64,000 bases of DNA, taken from assembly GCF_035594125.1 (NCBI RefSeq), contig NC_087198.1:2401633-2465632 (forward strand). The letters are read 5' to 3'. The position numbers and the translations under genes were made by a program. Below the pieces are notes generated by a model. That model was not told the DNA's origin and searched no databases. It saw only the letters and a program-made list of their open reading frames with translations. Below, one piece after another: positions 1 to 15,032 of this stretch (positions are counted from its first letter, which is position 1; every line of letters begins with the position of its first letter). This DNA is from Scylla paramamosain. Its lineage: Eukaryota > Arthropoda > Malacostraca > Decapoda > Portunidae.

Positions 1-309
1 CACAGGAAAAAGGGTAGGAGGAGGAATAGGGAGGGATACAAAGAAATACAAAGGAAAGCCAAAACAGCAACAGACATTTTGGTCCTTGAAAGGCTGTTTG
101 GTAACTACTTCTAACTAGCTACAGGGAAGAGAGACAGGACAGCATAGCAGAAGGCTCCTCCCCACCCACCACTCCCTCCAGCTTGCGCTGATATGGAAAT
201 AGCTGGGAAAAGTACCATGCAGTATGGAGAAACTGACATGGAGTTTTCATAGGAAAGGATGAAAAGAAAATTGAACTATTCACCCTACGGTGAACTCTAT
301 ACGCCCATG

Positions 310-1195
310 GGAAAGTTAATGCAATTTATAATAAAATTGGTGTCTGCAAAATAAGAGTTTACTAGTGAATTTAGTAATTATTCGGACAAGAAGAGAGCTT
401 GTTGGGGATTTACTTTTAAATATTTGTCTATTTTATTTTTTCAATGATTCATTAGTATTACTGTTCACAATCTCTGCAGGAAGTTTATTCCATATATCTA
501 TTATACGTTTAAAGAAAAAAAAATGTTTGGCTTCGTGATATTTAAAACGTTTTGAGTATAATCTTCAATCCATTATTTCTTGTTAGTTTAGAATGATCAA
601 TGGTGAAATATTTATGTGCATCAATGTTATTATATCCTTTGAAAATTTTGAACACTTCAATTAGGTCTCCTCTTATCCTACGCTTCGTTTAAGCTAAATA
701 GGGTTTAGTTCTTGCCGTTGTTCCTCATACGGCTTATTGCGCATTCTTGGAATAATCTTTGTGACTCTGCGCTGTATCTTTTCTAGTTTTTTTTCAATGT
801 CTTTTTTAAAATATGGTGACCAGCACTGTACACCAGTACTGTACAAGTTTATGAATGGGGATAAATAGATGGAAATAGATAGGTATATTTCATACAGGGA
901 ATGCCACGTGTAAGCCTGGTCGTTTCTTGCAGCTTCCCTTATTTCTTATGTTCTTATGTTCTTCACAGTATTCTGGATGAGGGCGCACCAGTGAGTTATA
1001 TAAGGCAAGTATAACCTTTTCTCATTTAAATTCAAAGGTTCTTCCAATGAACCCTACTAATTCATTTGCCGTCCTTACTGTTACTATGCAGTGTTAACTC
1101 TGCTTTAGGTCGTTTGACACAACGACACCAAGATCTTTTTCTATATCGGTGCTTGACAGTGGCATGTTATTCATTACATATCTCGCCTGAACATT
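310..1195 (-). mobile_element. Decayed CR1/L2-like LINE, ORF2 C-terminal part
   Basis: Reading the minus strand gives broken pieces of the C-terminal half of a non-LTR retrotransposon reverse transcriptase. Near 1,095-1,195 there is a segment ending in STDIEKDLGVVVSNDLK, near 980-1,080 one containing ELVGFIGRT and LYNSLVRPHPEYC, and near 540-840 one containing RGDLIEVFKIF. This order matches the post-catalytic region of CR1/L2-type ORF2 proteins. Several stops and frameshifts interrupt it, so it is a fossil. A separate CR1-like 3' end (about 847-965, plus strand) splits the reading between LYNSLVRPHPEYC and VQYW. The 3' boundary is not sharp; similarity fades towards 310. The 5' side is cut off at a pyrimidine-rich stretch from about 1,200. 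Confidence 0.75.
847..965 (+). mobile_element. 5'-truncated CR1-like LINE 3' end, nested
   Basis: About 119 bp that begins with the last ORF2 codons (KFMNGDK, then stop) and continues into a 3' untranslated region containing CCACGTGTAAGCC and CTTGCAGCTTCCC. It ends in a short tail of TTCTTATG repeats. Short 8-bp terminal repeats are a known mark of CR1 elements. A second copy of the same 3' end lies at 9,497-9,740 on the minus strand and confirms the boundary. The copy sits antisense inside the LINE remnant at 310-1,195, so it inserted later. Confidence 0.7.
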
Positions 1196-1197
1196 GT

Positions 1198-1199
1198 TG

Positions 1200-1231
<32 letters not shown>

Positions 1232-1300
1232 TCTTCCTTCTCCTCCTTCTCCTCGTCTTCTTTCTCCTCCTCTCCTTTTTTCTTCCACTCGACTAGTCTC
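1198..1300 (+). repeat. (CCT/CTT)n pyrimidine-rich tract
   Basis: A run of imperfect TCC and TTC triplets that truncates the 5' side of the LINE remnant before it. It is open in several frames, but this is expected from its composition; no gene is supported. Confidence 0.85.
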
Positions 1301-1324
1301 AGATCAGGGGAAGGAAGGAAAGTG

Positions 1325-2458
<1,134 letters not shown>

Positions 2459-2534
<76 letters not shown>
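2459..2534. repeat. (GA)n microsatellite, 76 bp
   Basis: GA dinucleotide repeat at the 5' truncation point of the LINE fragment 1,481-2,450. Together with 1,329-1,480 it brackets that fragment. Confidence 0.98.
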
Positions 2535-2538
<4 letters not shown>

Positions 2539-2765
2539 ACACGTGGAATGACTCACACACAGGTAAGATTACTTGACAACTTGCACCAGGTTAATCAGCT
2601 TCGTGAGTACAACCTGTATCATCATAAGGGGGAAAGACACCTGTAACAAAGTATTATTATTATTTTTTTTTATGTAGGAAGGATACTGGCCAAGGGCAAC
2701 AAAAATCTAACCAAAAAAAAAATGCCCACTGAAATGGCAGTCCCATAAAAGGGTCAAAGCAGTGG

Positions 2766-5492
2766 TCAAAAATTGGTGGATAAGTGTCTTGAAACCTCCC
2801 TCTTGAAGGAATTCAAGTCATAGGAAGGTGGAAATACAGAAGAAGGCAGGGAGTTCCAGAGTTTACCAGAGAAAGGGATGAATGATTGAGAATACTGGTT
2901 AACTCTAGCGTTAGAGAGGTGGACAGAATAGGGGTGAGAGAAAGAAGAAAGTCTTGTGCAGCGAGGCCGCGGAAGGAGGGGAGGCATGCAGTTAGCAAGA
3001 TCAGAAGAGCAGTTGGCATGAAAATAGCGGTAGAAGACAGCTACATTGCGGCGGTGAGAGAGGGGCTGAAGACAGTCAGTTAGAGGAGAGGAGTTGATGA
3101 GACAAAAAGCTTTTGATTCCACCCTGTCTAGAAGAGCAGTATGAGTGGAACCCCCCCAGACATGTGAAGCATACTCCATACATGGAAGGATAAGGTCCTT
3201 GTACAGAGTTAGCAGCTGGGGGGGTGAGATAAACTGGCGGAGACGTCTCAAAACACCTAACTTCATAGAAGCTGTTTTAGCTAGAGATGAGATGTGAAGT
3301 TTCCAGTTCAGATTATAAGTAAAGGACAGACCGAGGATGTTCAGTGTAGAAGAGGGGGACAGTTGAGTGTCATTGAAGAAGAGGGGATAGTTGTCTGGAA
3401 GATTGTGTCGAGTTGATAGATGGAGGAATTGAGTTTTTGAGGCATTGAACAATACCAAGTTTGCTCTGCCCCAATCAGAAATTTTAGAAAGATCAGAAGT
3501 CAGGCGTTCTGTGGCTTCCCTGCGTGATATGTTTACCTCCTGAAGGGTTGGACGTCTATGAAAAGACGAGGAAAAGTGCAGGGTGGTATCATCAGCATAA
3601 GAGTGGATAGGACAAGAAGTTTGGTTTAGAAGATCATTAATGAATAATAAGAAGAGAGTGGGTGACAGGACATAACCCTGAGGAACACCACTGTTATTAG
3701 ATTTAGGAGAAGAACAGTGACCGTCTACCACAGCAGCAATAGAACGGTCAGAAAGGAAACTTGAGATGAAGTTACAGAGAGAAGGATAGAAACCGTAGGA
3801 GGGTAGTTTTGAAATCAAAGGTTTGTGCCAGACTCTATCAAAGGCTTTTGATATGTCCAAGGCAACAGCAAAAGTTTCACCAAAGTCTCTAAAAGAGGAT
3901 GACCAAGACTCAGTAAGGAAAGCCAGAAGATCACCAGTAGAGCGGCCTTGACGGAACCCATACTGGCGATCAGATAAAAGGTTGTGAAGTGATAGATGTT
4001 TAAGAATCTTCCTGTTGAGGATAGATTTAGAAACTTTAGATAAGCAGGAAATTAAAGCAATAGGACGGTAGTTTGAGGAATTAGAGCGGTCACCCTTTTT
4101 AGGAACAGGTTGAATGTAGGCAAACTTCCAGCAAGAAGGAAAGGTAGATGTTGACAGACAGAGCTGAAAGAGTTTGACTAGGCAAGGAGCAAGCACGGAG
4201 GCACAGTTTCGGAGAACAATAGGAGGGACCCCATCAAGTCCATAAGCCTTCCGAGGGTTTAGACCAGCGAGGGCATGGAAAACATCATTACGAAGAATTT
4301 TAATAAGTGGCATGAAGTAGTCAGAGGGTGGAGGAGAGGGAGGAACAAGCCCAGAATCGTCCAAGGTAGAGTCTTTAGCAAAGGTTTGAGCAAAGAGTTC
4401 AGCTTTAGAAATAGATGTGATAGCAGTGGTGCCATCTGGTTGAAGTAGAGGAGGGAAAGAAGAAGAAGCAAAGTTATTGGAGATATTTTTGGCTAGATGC
4501 CAGAAATCACGAGGGGAGTTAGATCTTGAAAGGTTTTGACATTTTCTGTTAATGAAGGAGTTTTTGGCTAGTTGGAGAACAGAGTTGGCATGGTTCTGGG
4601 CAGAAATATAAAGTGCATGAGATTCTGGTGATGGAAGGCTTAAGTACCTTTTGTGGGCCACCTCTCTATCATGTATAGCACGAGAACAAGCTGTGTTAAA
4701 CCAAGGTTTAGAAGGTTTAGGACGAGAAAAAGAGTGAGGAATGTACGCCTCCATGCCAGACACTATCACCTCTGTTATGCGCTCAGCACACAAAGACGGG
4801 TCTCTGACACGGAAGCAGTAGTTATTCCAAGGAAAATCAGCAAAATACCTCCTCAGGTCCCCCCAACTAGCAGAGGCAAAACGCCAGAGGCACCTTCGCT
4901 TAGGGGGATCCTGAGGAGGGATTGGAGTGATAGGACAAGATAAAGATATGAGATTGTGATCGGAGGAGCCCAACAAAGAAGAAAGGGTGACAGCATAAGC
5001 AGAAGGATTAGAGGTCAGGAAAAGGTCAAGAATGTTGGACGCATCTCCAAGACGGTCAGGAATACGAGTAGGGTGTTGCACCAATTGCTCTAGGTCATGG
5101 AGGATAGCAAAGTTGTAGGCCAGTTCACCAAGATGGTCAGTGAAGGGAGAGGAAAGCCAAAGCTGGTGGTGAACATTGAAGTCTCCAAGAATGGAGATCT
5201 CTGCAAAAGGGAAGAGGGTCAGAATGTGCTCCACTTTGGAAGTTAAGTAGTCAAAGAATTTCTTATAGTCAGAGGAGTTAGGAGAGAGGTATACAGCACA
5301 GATAAATTTAGTATGAGAATGACTCTGTAGTCGTAGCCAGATGGTGGAAAACTCGGAAGATTCAAGAGCGTGGGCACGAGAGCAGGTTAAGTCACTGCGC
5401 ACATAAACGCAGCATCCTGCTTTGGATAAAAAATGAGGATAGAGAAAGTAGGAGGGAACAGAAAAGGGGCTACTGTCAGTTGCCTCAGACAC
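2766..5492 (-). CDS. LINE family A ORF2: endonuclease-reverse transcriptase (908 aa frame)
   Basis: Encodes an apurinic-type endonuclease followed by a reverse transcriptase, the enzymes that nick DNA and copy LINE RNA at the nick. Endonuclease marks are GDFN at residues 103-106 and SDHN at 177-180. Reverse transcriptase marks are NYRPIAL at 474-480, YGFRQGRS at 511-518, the first catalytic Asp in ALDISKAFD (D546), SGVPQG at 601-606 and the YADD box at 632-635. A C-terminal region with HVWGGS and [13 protein letters not shown] follows. All core catalytic motifs are present and the frame is open for 908 codons. The first Met is not the natural start: the endonuclease N-terminus lies upstream at 5,500-5,718 in another frame, so a frameshift near 5,490-5,530 splits the gene. 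It belongs to the EN-RT LINE groups (jockey/I/CR1 superfamily); I cannot assign the clade by eye. Confidence 0.9.
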   Translation of the reverse strand: MSEATDSSPFSVPSYFLYPHFLSKAGCCVYVRSDLTCSRAHALESSEFSTIWLRLQSHSHTKFICAVYLSPNSSDYKKFFDYLTSKVEHILTLFPFAEISILGDFNVHHQLWLSSPFTDHLGELAYNFAILHDLEQLVQHPTRIPDRLGDASNILDLFLTSNPSAYAVTLSSLLGSSDHNLISLSCPITPIPPQDPPKRRCLWRFASASWGDLRRYFADFPWNNYCFRVRDPSLCAERITEVIVSGMEAYIPHSFSRPKPSKPWFNTACSRAIHDREVAHKRYLSLPSPESHALYISAQNHANSVLQLAKNSFINRKCQNLSRSNSPRDFWHLAKNISNNFASSSFPPLLQPDGTTAITSISKAELFAQTFAKDSTLDDSGLVPPSPPPSDYFMPLIKILRNDVFHALAGLNPRKAYGLDGVPPIVLRNCASVLAPCLVKLFQLCLSTSTFPSCWKFAYIQPVPKKGDRSNSSNYRPIALISCLSKVSKSILNRKILKHLSLHNLLSDRQYGFRQGRSTGDLLAFLTESWSSSFRDFGETFAVALDISKAFDRVWHKPLISKLPSYGFYPSLCNFISSFLSDRSIAAVVDGHCSSPKSNNSGVPQGYVLSPTLFLLFINDLLNQTSCPIHSYADDTTLHFSSSFHRRPTLQEVNISRREATERLTSDLSKISDWGRANLVLFNASKTQFLHLSTRHNLPDNYPLFFNDTQLSPSSTLNILGLSFTYNLNWKLHISSLAKTASMKLGVLRRLRQFISPPQLLTLYKDLILPCMEYASHVWGGSTHTALLDRVESKAFCLINSSPLTDCLQPLSHRRNVAVFYRYFHANCSSDLANCMPPLLPRPRCTRLSSFSHPYSVHLSNARVNQYSQSFIPFSGKLWNSLPSSVFPPSYDLNSFKREVSRHLSTNF

Positions 5493-5718
5493 CTGAGTTT
5501 CAGTGAGGAAAAGAAGGATGAGGTTTAGAAGAGGAGAGGTGGTGTTCTACAGATTGAAAATTAGATCTTAGACCGCGAATGTAGCAGAAGTTAATGAAGA
5601 AAAAGTTGAGGGGGGTGTCAAGACACTTAGGGTCGTCGACGGAAAGGCAGTCCGACCTGGGGACATTTATGGTCCCCTCCCCAGATGGGGACTCCGAGGC
5701 AGGTGTAGGAGTCGCCAT
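5493..5718 (-). pseudogene. LINE family A ORF2, N-terminal part (frameshifted from main frame)
   Basis: A 72-codon frame with an ATG at 5,716-5,718. It runs through [16 protein letters not shown], a motif typical of the start of LINE endonucleases (N.. .I.S...N). It loses frame just before the [12 protein letters not shown] segment that continues in the 908-codon frame. A homologous stretch at 10,690-10,908 reads from [12 protein letters not shown] through [11 protein letters not shown] in one frame, which shows that the break here is a secondary mutation. Joined length would be about 980 residues, usual for single-ORF LINE polyproteins. No separate ORF1 is visible upstream. Confidence 0.75.
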
Positions 5719-5930
5719 GATTTTAAAATTTTAGAGTGAAGGGTGTGCGTGTTATTAGGTGCTTGTAGTTTTGTGTAGAGGAAGAGAGTTGTCTTTAGAG
5801 GGCAGGCTGTGACTACCCCCTTGTGTTGTGAGACACAAAGGGAAACGTTCAGTGAGGTCACAGCTGGGTTTAATGATAAGTTCACAGCACCCCCTGAACC
5901 GTGCTTTAGACCTCACTGGGAGTAATTATC
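5719..5930 (-). promoter_or_regulatory. Putative 5' UTR of LINE family A
   Basis: About 210 bp of moderately GC-balanced, non-repetitive DNA directly upstream (minus sense) of the first ATG. LINE 5' UTRs usually carry an internal promoter, but no motif here proves it. The sequence does not recur elsewhere in the window, so the 5' boundary is a guess. Confidence 0.35.
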
Positions 5931-6129
5931 GTTTCGGCAGGTGTCTGCTGCCTCCTCCTCTATTCTCATCCTTCCTGACTCTAATTAGGGCAAATCCTGC
6001 AGGGGAGACCAAGAGTGAGGAGAGGAGGGTGAAATGGATTAGTAGATAAGATAAGATAATGAGGGAGCAGGAGTAAGTGATGGTGGTGGTGGTGGTGTAG
6101 GAGGTAAGAAGAAGTTATAACTATCATGG

Positions 6130-6887
<758 letters not shown>

Positions 6888-6965
6888 CTCTGCAATCTCT
6901 ATGTTATTTTACTTTACATACTTTGCAAATATTTCACTCATATTTTTCATGATTCTTACTGTTAC

Positions 6966-7105
<140 letters not shown>

Positions 7106-7980
7106 GCCATATCGATCTTCTTCACATTCCTTCTTCAAGTTCACTCGCTGACTCGCTGACTCACTGACTCACTCGTTCACTCTAACAATGCCATGAGCGC
7201 TGCTTCACGACCTCTCTCCCCTGCCAGCTAACAAGTGTGAATAACTACAGTACTGGAGCGCTCTGTTTCACTTTCATTTGCTGCGCCTCCATCTGTAGCC
7301 ACATGAATAGCGCAGGATCAATTTCATCACCTTTCAACATCTTTATTCATCTCATTGTGGGACTGATTAATATGAAGGCAGTGGAAAAATGGGAAGGTGT
7401 AGGAAGATTACTGATGAAGATTATGACAAGTAGAGACGTAAGGAACATGAGGAAATGAACATTTGAAGATTAGAAGGAGAGGATGTGAGAAGGAAGAAGA
7501 AGAAAGACAGTAGATAGGACAAGGGAGGAGGAAAAGAAAGACTGGAAAGGAATAAAGAGAAGAAAAAATAGACAGGAATAAAAAGAGTAGGAGGAATGAG
7601 TAGGAAAGGAGTACAGAGAGCAGGAAGAAGTTAGGAAAGCAGAACGCGTAAAAGAAAAGTAAACAGTAAGAGGAAGAAAGAGGAAGAGAAAGATGAGGAG
7701 GAGAAGAATGAGGAGAGGTTAAGAAAAAGAGGAAACCAGGAAGTGTGGGAGAAGAACATCTGGAAGAACAGAAAGAAAGAGAAGAAGGAAGAAAAAAGGT
7801 AAAGAGGAAGAAGGAAGGGAAGGAGGGAGAGAGAAAGAGGATGTGAGGGCCTTGTTAAGACTGTCAGCTGAGGTCAAGCGTCTAGATAGAATTACAACGC
7901 TCCCTGCCTTGTATGTATGAGTATTTTCACACTACAACGAGGTCACGGGAACCATATCGAAAAGAAAGAAGTAATTTTTC
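7106..7980. other. No gene seen; unique DNA then purine-rich tract
   Basis: 7,106-7,440 is ordinary unique sequence without a coding signature. 7,440-7,860 is strongly purine-rich on the plus strand (many GAAG and GGAA runs), a composition that recurs at 9,960-10,330 and in the large repeat units. No recognisable protein, RNA or element ends. Confidence 0.6.
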
Positions 7981-7984
7981 TATT

Positions 7985-8330
7985 GAAATTTTCCCTCACC
8001 ATTTTTTTTTCATCTTGTCATTTTTTTTTCTCTCGTTATTTTCTCCTGTACATAATTTCCCCACTGAACAGTTTTCCTTTTCATTTTCTTGTTTGTGATA
8101 ATTTTCTTGGTTGTCAATTTCCTTTTACTAGTTATTTGCCTCTCATCATTTTCTTCTTTAGATATTTTCCTTTGTAAACATGATTCCCTCAAGTAATTTT
8201 CCTGATATTTTCCTTTTCTACACATTTTTCCCTCTATTCATTCTTCCCTCTGATCATTTTCCCCTTTAAACATTCTTCCCTCTGGACACATTCCCCTCAA
8301 GTAATTTTTTTCGACTTTTTTCCCTCTGAA
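7985..8330 (+). repeat. Degenerate minisatellite, period about 16 bp
   Basis: About 20 decayed copies of a unit like ATTTTCCCCTTTAAAC. Examples are ATTTTCTTCTTTAGAT, ATTTTTCCCTCTATTC, ATTCTTCCCTCTGATC and ATTCTTCCCTCTGGAC in succession near 8,150-8,290. Spacing is mostly 15-19 bp. Copies differ at several positions, so the array is old. Confidence 0.75.
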
Positions 8331-8389
8331 GTTCACAGTACGATGAAAAACTGACAAAATCATTACTTTTCATCCTGACCATAAACTGT

Positions 8390-8530
8390 GAACCATCCAA
8401 GTCCAGACATCATTCATCCTAGTCCATCCTAGTCTTCTATCCTTCCATCCTTCCATCAACCATCCACGCCACCCACTAACAACCATCCGATCCACCATTC
8501 TAGTCCATCCATCCTTCCACCTATCCACTC
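8390..8530 (+). repeat. Degenerate (CCAT)n region
   Basis: Repeated ATCCATCC, TTCCATCC and CATCCTAGTCC blocks form an imperfect tetranucleotide array. No coding signal. Confidence 0.7.
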
Positions 8531-8725
8531 CCTCCTTTCCACCCTTGCCAGCCTCCTTCTCCGCCCCTCGCCGTCCGCTAATCACTAATTTCAAGGCATT
8601 CACTCTCCCTCAAGCAGGATATCAGGCAAGCAGGGGCTGAGGTGAGCACTGGTCAGTGAAAACCAAAGGTGTGCACGAATTTCATAAAGTCAGTCAAGTG
8701 AACACCGTGTGAAGGTAATAAACTT

Positions 8726-9260
8726 GTGATGCTGTTGATGTTATCCTTTTCTTCTTCTTTTTTTTATTTTTTTCGTGTTCCTCTGTTTTTCATCTTCCCT
8801 TACTCCGTCTTACTGATTTTTTTTTTCTCTCTCTCCCTTTTCTTCTCTTTCTGTTTCTTGTCCTCCTCGTCTCCCTCTTCCTCTCTCTTCATTGTAATTT
8901 TCCCCTTCCTCCTCTTCTTCCTTCTCTTCGACCATCTATTCTTAATCCTCCTCCTCCTCCTGTTTCTCCTTTTCCTTCTCCTCTTCATCTCATCCTTTCT
9001 CTTCATTTTCATGTCCTCTTATTCATCCCTCTGGTTCACCTCATCATTTTCTTTCTTCTTCCAGAGTCTCGTAACCTTCATTCTTATCATTAGCAACTTT
9101 CTCTTCATTTCCCTTTTTTTTTCCTCTTCAGGTTTTCACTCCCACTTGTCTCCACTGTACTTAGCTTTCTTTTATTCCGCTAAATACTCCTTCTCCTCCT
9201 CCTCCTCCTCCTCCTCCCTCTCTTCTTTTTCCTCCTCCTCTTCCTCCTTTATCGGTTTAT
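8726..9260 (+). repeat. Pyrimidine-rich tract with (CTC)n blocks
   Basis: Plus strand is almost entirely C and T, with TCC triplet runs at 9,190-9,245. It is open for 199 codons, but the product is only Ser, Phe and Leu, which composition alone explains. Not a gene. Confidence 0.8.
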
Positions 9261-9496
9261 ATCTTCCCAGGTCGTGTTCGCCCCACGTAAGGCAGCAAAG
9301 CGTGAGAGAGGAAGGTCGAGGGTAGAGGCGCCCCCCCCCCCGGAAAACCAGCTACCCCCTCCCTACGCAATGATCATTATTGTAGCAGCAGGTGATCAAG
9401 GATTCTACATAACCAGTGGGAGAAACACGCGTGACAACTTCAGAAAGCATCTCTGTAGCCTCTGAAAATAGCCCTGGTGAGACAGAAAAAGCTCAA

Positions 9497-9740
9497 GAAC
9501 ACGAGGCTATAAGAACATTACAAAGGAAACAAGGGAAGCTGCAAGAAGCCATCAGGCCTACACGTGGCAGTCTTTACAAAACACATCAATTTCCACTAAT
9601 CATTCATAAATTTGTCCAATCTTTTAAAACTCCCATATAACTCTGCACTAATGACCTGATTCCTTACTCTATTCCATTCATCCACCATTCTATTTATGAA
9701 CCACTCCCTTCTTGTCTCTTTAAGTCAATCTTGAACCTGT
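9497..9740 (-). mobile_element. 5'-truncated CR1-like LINE 3' end, second copy
   Basis: On the minus strand a short coding remnant reads REWFINRMVDEWNRV and then KRLDKFMND before a stop, the usual C-terminus of CR1-type reverse transcriptases. The 3' UTR follows with GCCACGTGTAGGCC and TTCTTGCAGCTTCCC and ends in degraded GTTCTTATA-like tail repeats near 9,500. The UTR matches the nested copy at 847-965, with many substitutions and the opposite orientation. Confidence 0.75.
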
Positions 9741-10500
9741 CAGGGAAAAAACACAGACGACCCGAGTGGAGAATAATGAAGGTGTTTATATCCAGGTAAA
9801 TAGTGACAACACCTGAGCCTCTGCAACGTGTTTATTGTCCTGTAATGAGTCTCCTGTAACACCCGGGAGTGACGTGCACCCTAACTGCCGCCACTAGGTG
9901 AGGAATGAGTGCCGCTGTATACTAGGGATCGAGTGAGGAGAGTCTGACAATGTGATCAATGTGGAGGGAACTTGTGGTGGTGGTGGTGGTGAAGGAAAAT
10001 AAAGAGGAGGAAGAAGAAAAAAAATTAGTTGTGGTGGTGGTGGTGGAGGAAGAGGAAGATGAAAAGTAAGAGAAGAAAAAGGAAAAAAAGGAAAACGACG
10101 GGGAGAGGAGGTGAAGGAGAAAAGAAGACAAAAAAAAGGAGGAACAGGAAGACAAGAACTACACCGGAAAATACAAACAATATAAAACAAAGAAACGAGG
10201 AACGAAAGGCAGGTCAAACAAGAACAAACAAACAAACAAACAAACAAAAATTCTCCTCCACAATCGCAATTCTCACCTATAAAAATGAGTAAATAAATAA
10301 ATAAAATAAATAAATAAATAAATAGATAAAACAGAACATGATAACACAGCAATCATCTCTTCCTTAACTTTCTTCTTTTCTTTAACCCTTTCCTTCCTCC
10401 CTTCCCTCCCTCTCTCCCCCTTCGCTCCCCTTCCCATCCTCCCTCTCACCTCTCCCTTCCCCCTTCCTCCCCTCTCCCTTCTTCCATATCCCCTCAGGTA
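9741..10500. other. No gene seen; short unique DNA, purine tract, pyrimidine tract
   Basis: 9,741-9,960 is unique. 9,960-10,190 is purine-rich with two GTGGTG runs (9,974-9,992 and 10,029-10,046). 10,215-10,250 is (AAAC)n and 10,288-10,325 is (AAAT)n. 10,370-10,495 is pyrimidine-rich (CCTTCC and CTCCC). No element ends or coding motif seen. Confidence 0.7.
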
Positions 10501-10545
10501 AGGTTTAATAGAATTTCAAGATTTTTTTTATTAATCTAGACACGT

Positions 10546-10550
<5 letters not shown>

Positions 10551-10618
<68 letters not shown>
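10551..10618. repeat. (CT)n microsatellite, 68 bp
   Basis: Uninterrupted CT repeat. Confidence 0.98.
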
Positions 10619-10620
<2 letters not shown>

Positions 10621-10689
10621 CATGTGACGTAGAAATATAACCATAACTATATTTGCACTTTAGTTTTGTAAATAATTTGAAAATGTTTG

Positions 10690-10908
10690 TTGCGTCAGAT
10701 ACTTGTGTTTCAGTGACGAAAAGAAGATGAGGTTTACAAGAGGAGAGGTGGTGTTCTACAGATTGGAAATTAGATCTTAGACCGCGAATGTTGCACAAGT
10801 TTATGGAAAAAAGTTGTGGGGGATTGTCAAGACACTTAGTCGATATTTGAAGAGCAGTCCAACCTGGGGACATTTTTGGTCTCCTTCCCAGATGAGGACT
10901 CCGAGGTG
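10690..10908 (-). mobile_element. LINE family A fragment, endonuclease N-terminus
   Basis: The minus strand matches 5,492-5,705 and encodes [18 protein letters not shown] and [11 protein letters not shown] in one frame, the start of the LINE endonuclease. It ends at the CTCGGAGTCC block and abuts the (TA)n at 10,915. It lacks the whole RT and tail, so it is an internal or 5' piece left by deletion or rearrangement rather than a normal 5'-truncated insertion. Confidence 0.85.
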
Positions 10909-10913
10909 AAGGA

Positions 10914-11053
<140 letters not shown>

Positions 11054-11400
11054 CTGGATGAGCGGTGAAGGAATGAGGGCAAGATAATGGTTCACAAAGT
11101 CATTCTTTCCCGCAAAAAAAAAAAAAAGGTAGATCCGAAAGAAAGGCAATGTAGTTTTCATTGAGGACACTTGTGTGTGGAAACAGCTCCAGTCACAGGC
11201 AGCAGGAAATACAGACCATGTCGGAGAACGAAGCAGCAAGTTATTAAGTACATAACTGTGTTGACACCAAGCAAATGTATACACCAAAGACCACCGCAGC
11301 TGGTTATGTGCCACACCCATTATATCAAACTGCCTCGCGCCCCGCCAATGTAATCCTGAGTTAATGGATTAACAGCAACTCTACCAACGTGTGATGTCCT

Positions 11401-11407
11401 TGTGTGT

Positions 11408-11495
<88 letters not shown>
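11401..11495. repeat. (GT)n microsatellite, 95 bp
   Basis: GT repeat with one TATG variant near its start. Confidence 0.98.
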
Positions 11496-11500
<5 letters not shown>

Positions 11501-11582
11501 ACCATTTTCATCACTAGTAAATAGAGAAACTGTTTTAATACTTGTCTGCTTCCTAGTGCTGAATGAATAACACACATACATT

Positions 11583-11612
11583 CACACAGACACACAAACA
11601 CACGGACACACA

Positions 11613-11674
<62 letters not shown>
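11583..11674. repeat. (CA)n microsatellite, 92 bp
   Basis: CA repeat with several CAGA and CAAA variants in its first 35 bp. Together with (GT)n at 11,401-11,495 it forms an inverted pair 90 bp apart. Confidence 0.97.
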
Positions 11675-11675
<1 letters not shown>

Positions 11676-12860
11676 TTTTTGTTAAGTGACCAGCAATGAA
11701 ACAAGCACAAAAGGTGTGAAGTATCCTGTCATCCTTTACGCTGCCAGCAGTGTCTTTGACAGCCGCACTTTATATCATTCCACAAAGGCTGATGAAAAGT
11801 CACGTAAGTCAAGGGGTTCGAACAGTACCAGCTGTCTTTCTCCCCATTGTTTCATCCCGTATTCACCCAAATTTCCCTCTCTCTATGTTGTTCTTTTTTA
11901 TTTCACCCACTCTTTTCTTCCGTTCCGTTCCGAACAGTACCGAATTTCACTGACCATCGATAAAATAAACAGTAAAAAGGCTGAAGTACTCGGGCCACCC
12001 TGTCCTTCGTGGCCTGCCAGTGGTGCCTCACAAACCCACACTTCACACCAACACGTTTCACAAAGATTCAGAAGTCGCGTCACTCAAAAGGCTCGGGCAG
12101 TACCTGAATTGCACGACATGGAAGGGACGCACACCGCTGCCGATGCAATACACCTGCCAGTACTCAAAACTGCACCACCTCCCAGCCCGGCAGCTCGAAG
12201 AGACCTTACACGCAGGTTTACATACACCAAGACCCTGCGAGGGGTTGCCAATGTCTGCCTGCCGCTCTCCTCACTCGTTACAAGATATAATTCTCTTCCA
12301 GCTGCAGATTTCCATGTAGGCTTTCAGTACACGAGTTCAAGGCGACGCGTGGACAGACAGACAAACATGAGCAGCTTCTAGACCCAGTGTTGTTCTGCCT
12401 AACCTACACACCACAAGAAATCGCTGGGATGGAATGGATGTTACAGATGAGGAACTTAATTACAGTGACTTGTGGAAGGAAATGTTATTCTTTAAGGCTT
12501 GCATGTGGAGTTTATTGCTACGACCATCTAACCTAAAATGTAACGCTGGAAGTGACAAACACGACTCTAATAAATCTGTTGGAAGGAAAGGAGCCTCTTT
12601 TTGCCATACTTGAGAAATTTCCGTCGTGGTAAATGTATAAAATAAAATATGCACTTAAGAGTAGCTTGCTTACACGCACAAAACAAGTGCCTCATGGTTC
12701 AGTCAGTTAACGCTAGCCTTTTCAATCTGCTCAGCTCAAACTCTGGTCACGTCCACCTCCCTCATCAAAAAAGTAATACATAAAAATAAAACATATACTT
12801 ACGTACCAAAAATGAGCCCTGGAAATAAAACTAACGCAATAAATAAAGAAAACACAAACT
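11675..12860. other. Unique DNA, no gene I can support
   Basis: A 231-codon plus-strand frame (11,686-12,381) starts with GTG, has no domain I recognise and shows no upstream start context, so I do not call it. At 12,690-12,760 the sequence CATGGTTCAGTCAGTTAACG followed by GCTCAAACTCTGG resembles the A and B boxes of a tRNA-derived SINE, but it is weak. The rest is unremarkable. Confidence 0.5.
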
Positions 12861-12864
12861 TCTT

Positions 12865-14660
<1,796 letters not shown>

Positions 14661-14669
14661 GAAATCTTT

Positions 14670-15032
<363 letters not shown>

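Larger units (their letters stand above)
2650..5930 (-). mobile_element. Near-full-length EN-RT LINE (family A)
   Basis: A non-LTR retrotransposon on the minus strand. It has a putative 5' UTR (about 5,720-5,930), one long coding region (2,766-5,718) and a 3' UTR ending in TTGCCCTTGGCCAGTATCC, then a CCTACATAAAA-type tail and an AT-rich end near 2,660. Other pieces of the same family in this window are 10,690-10,908 (5' coding part), 25,659-25,850 (RT part), 18,110-18,157 (tail), 29,590-29,862, 46,758-47,032 and 58,157-58,441 (C-terminus plus tail), and weaker tails at 39,236, 50,776 and 62,282. The repeated use of the same 3' tail defines the true 3' end. The exact 5' end is not visible; I extend it only while the sequence is non-repetitive. 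Confidence 0.85.

Noticed and set aside
11686..12381. 231-codon plus-strand frame
   Set aside because: Starts with GTG rather than ATG, crosses sequence with no recognisable domain, and has no coding-like bias that I can point to.
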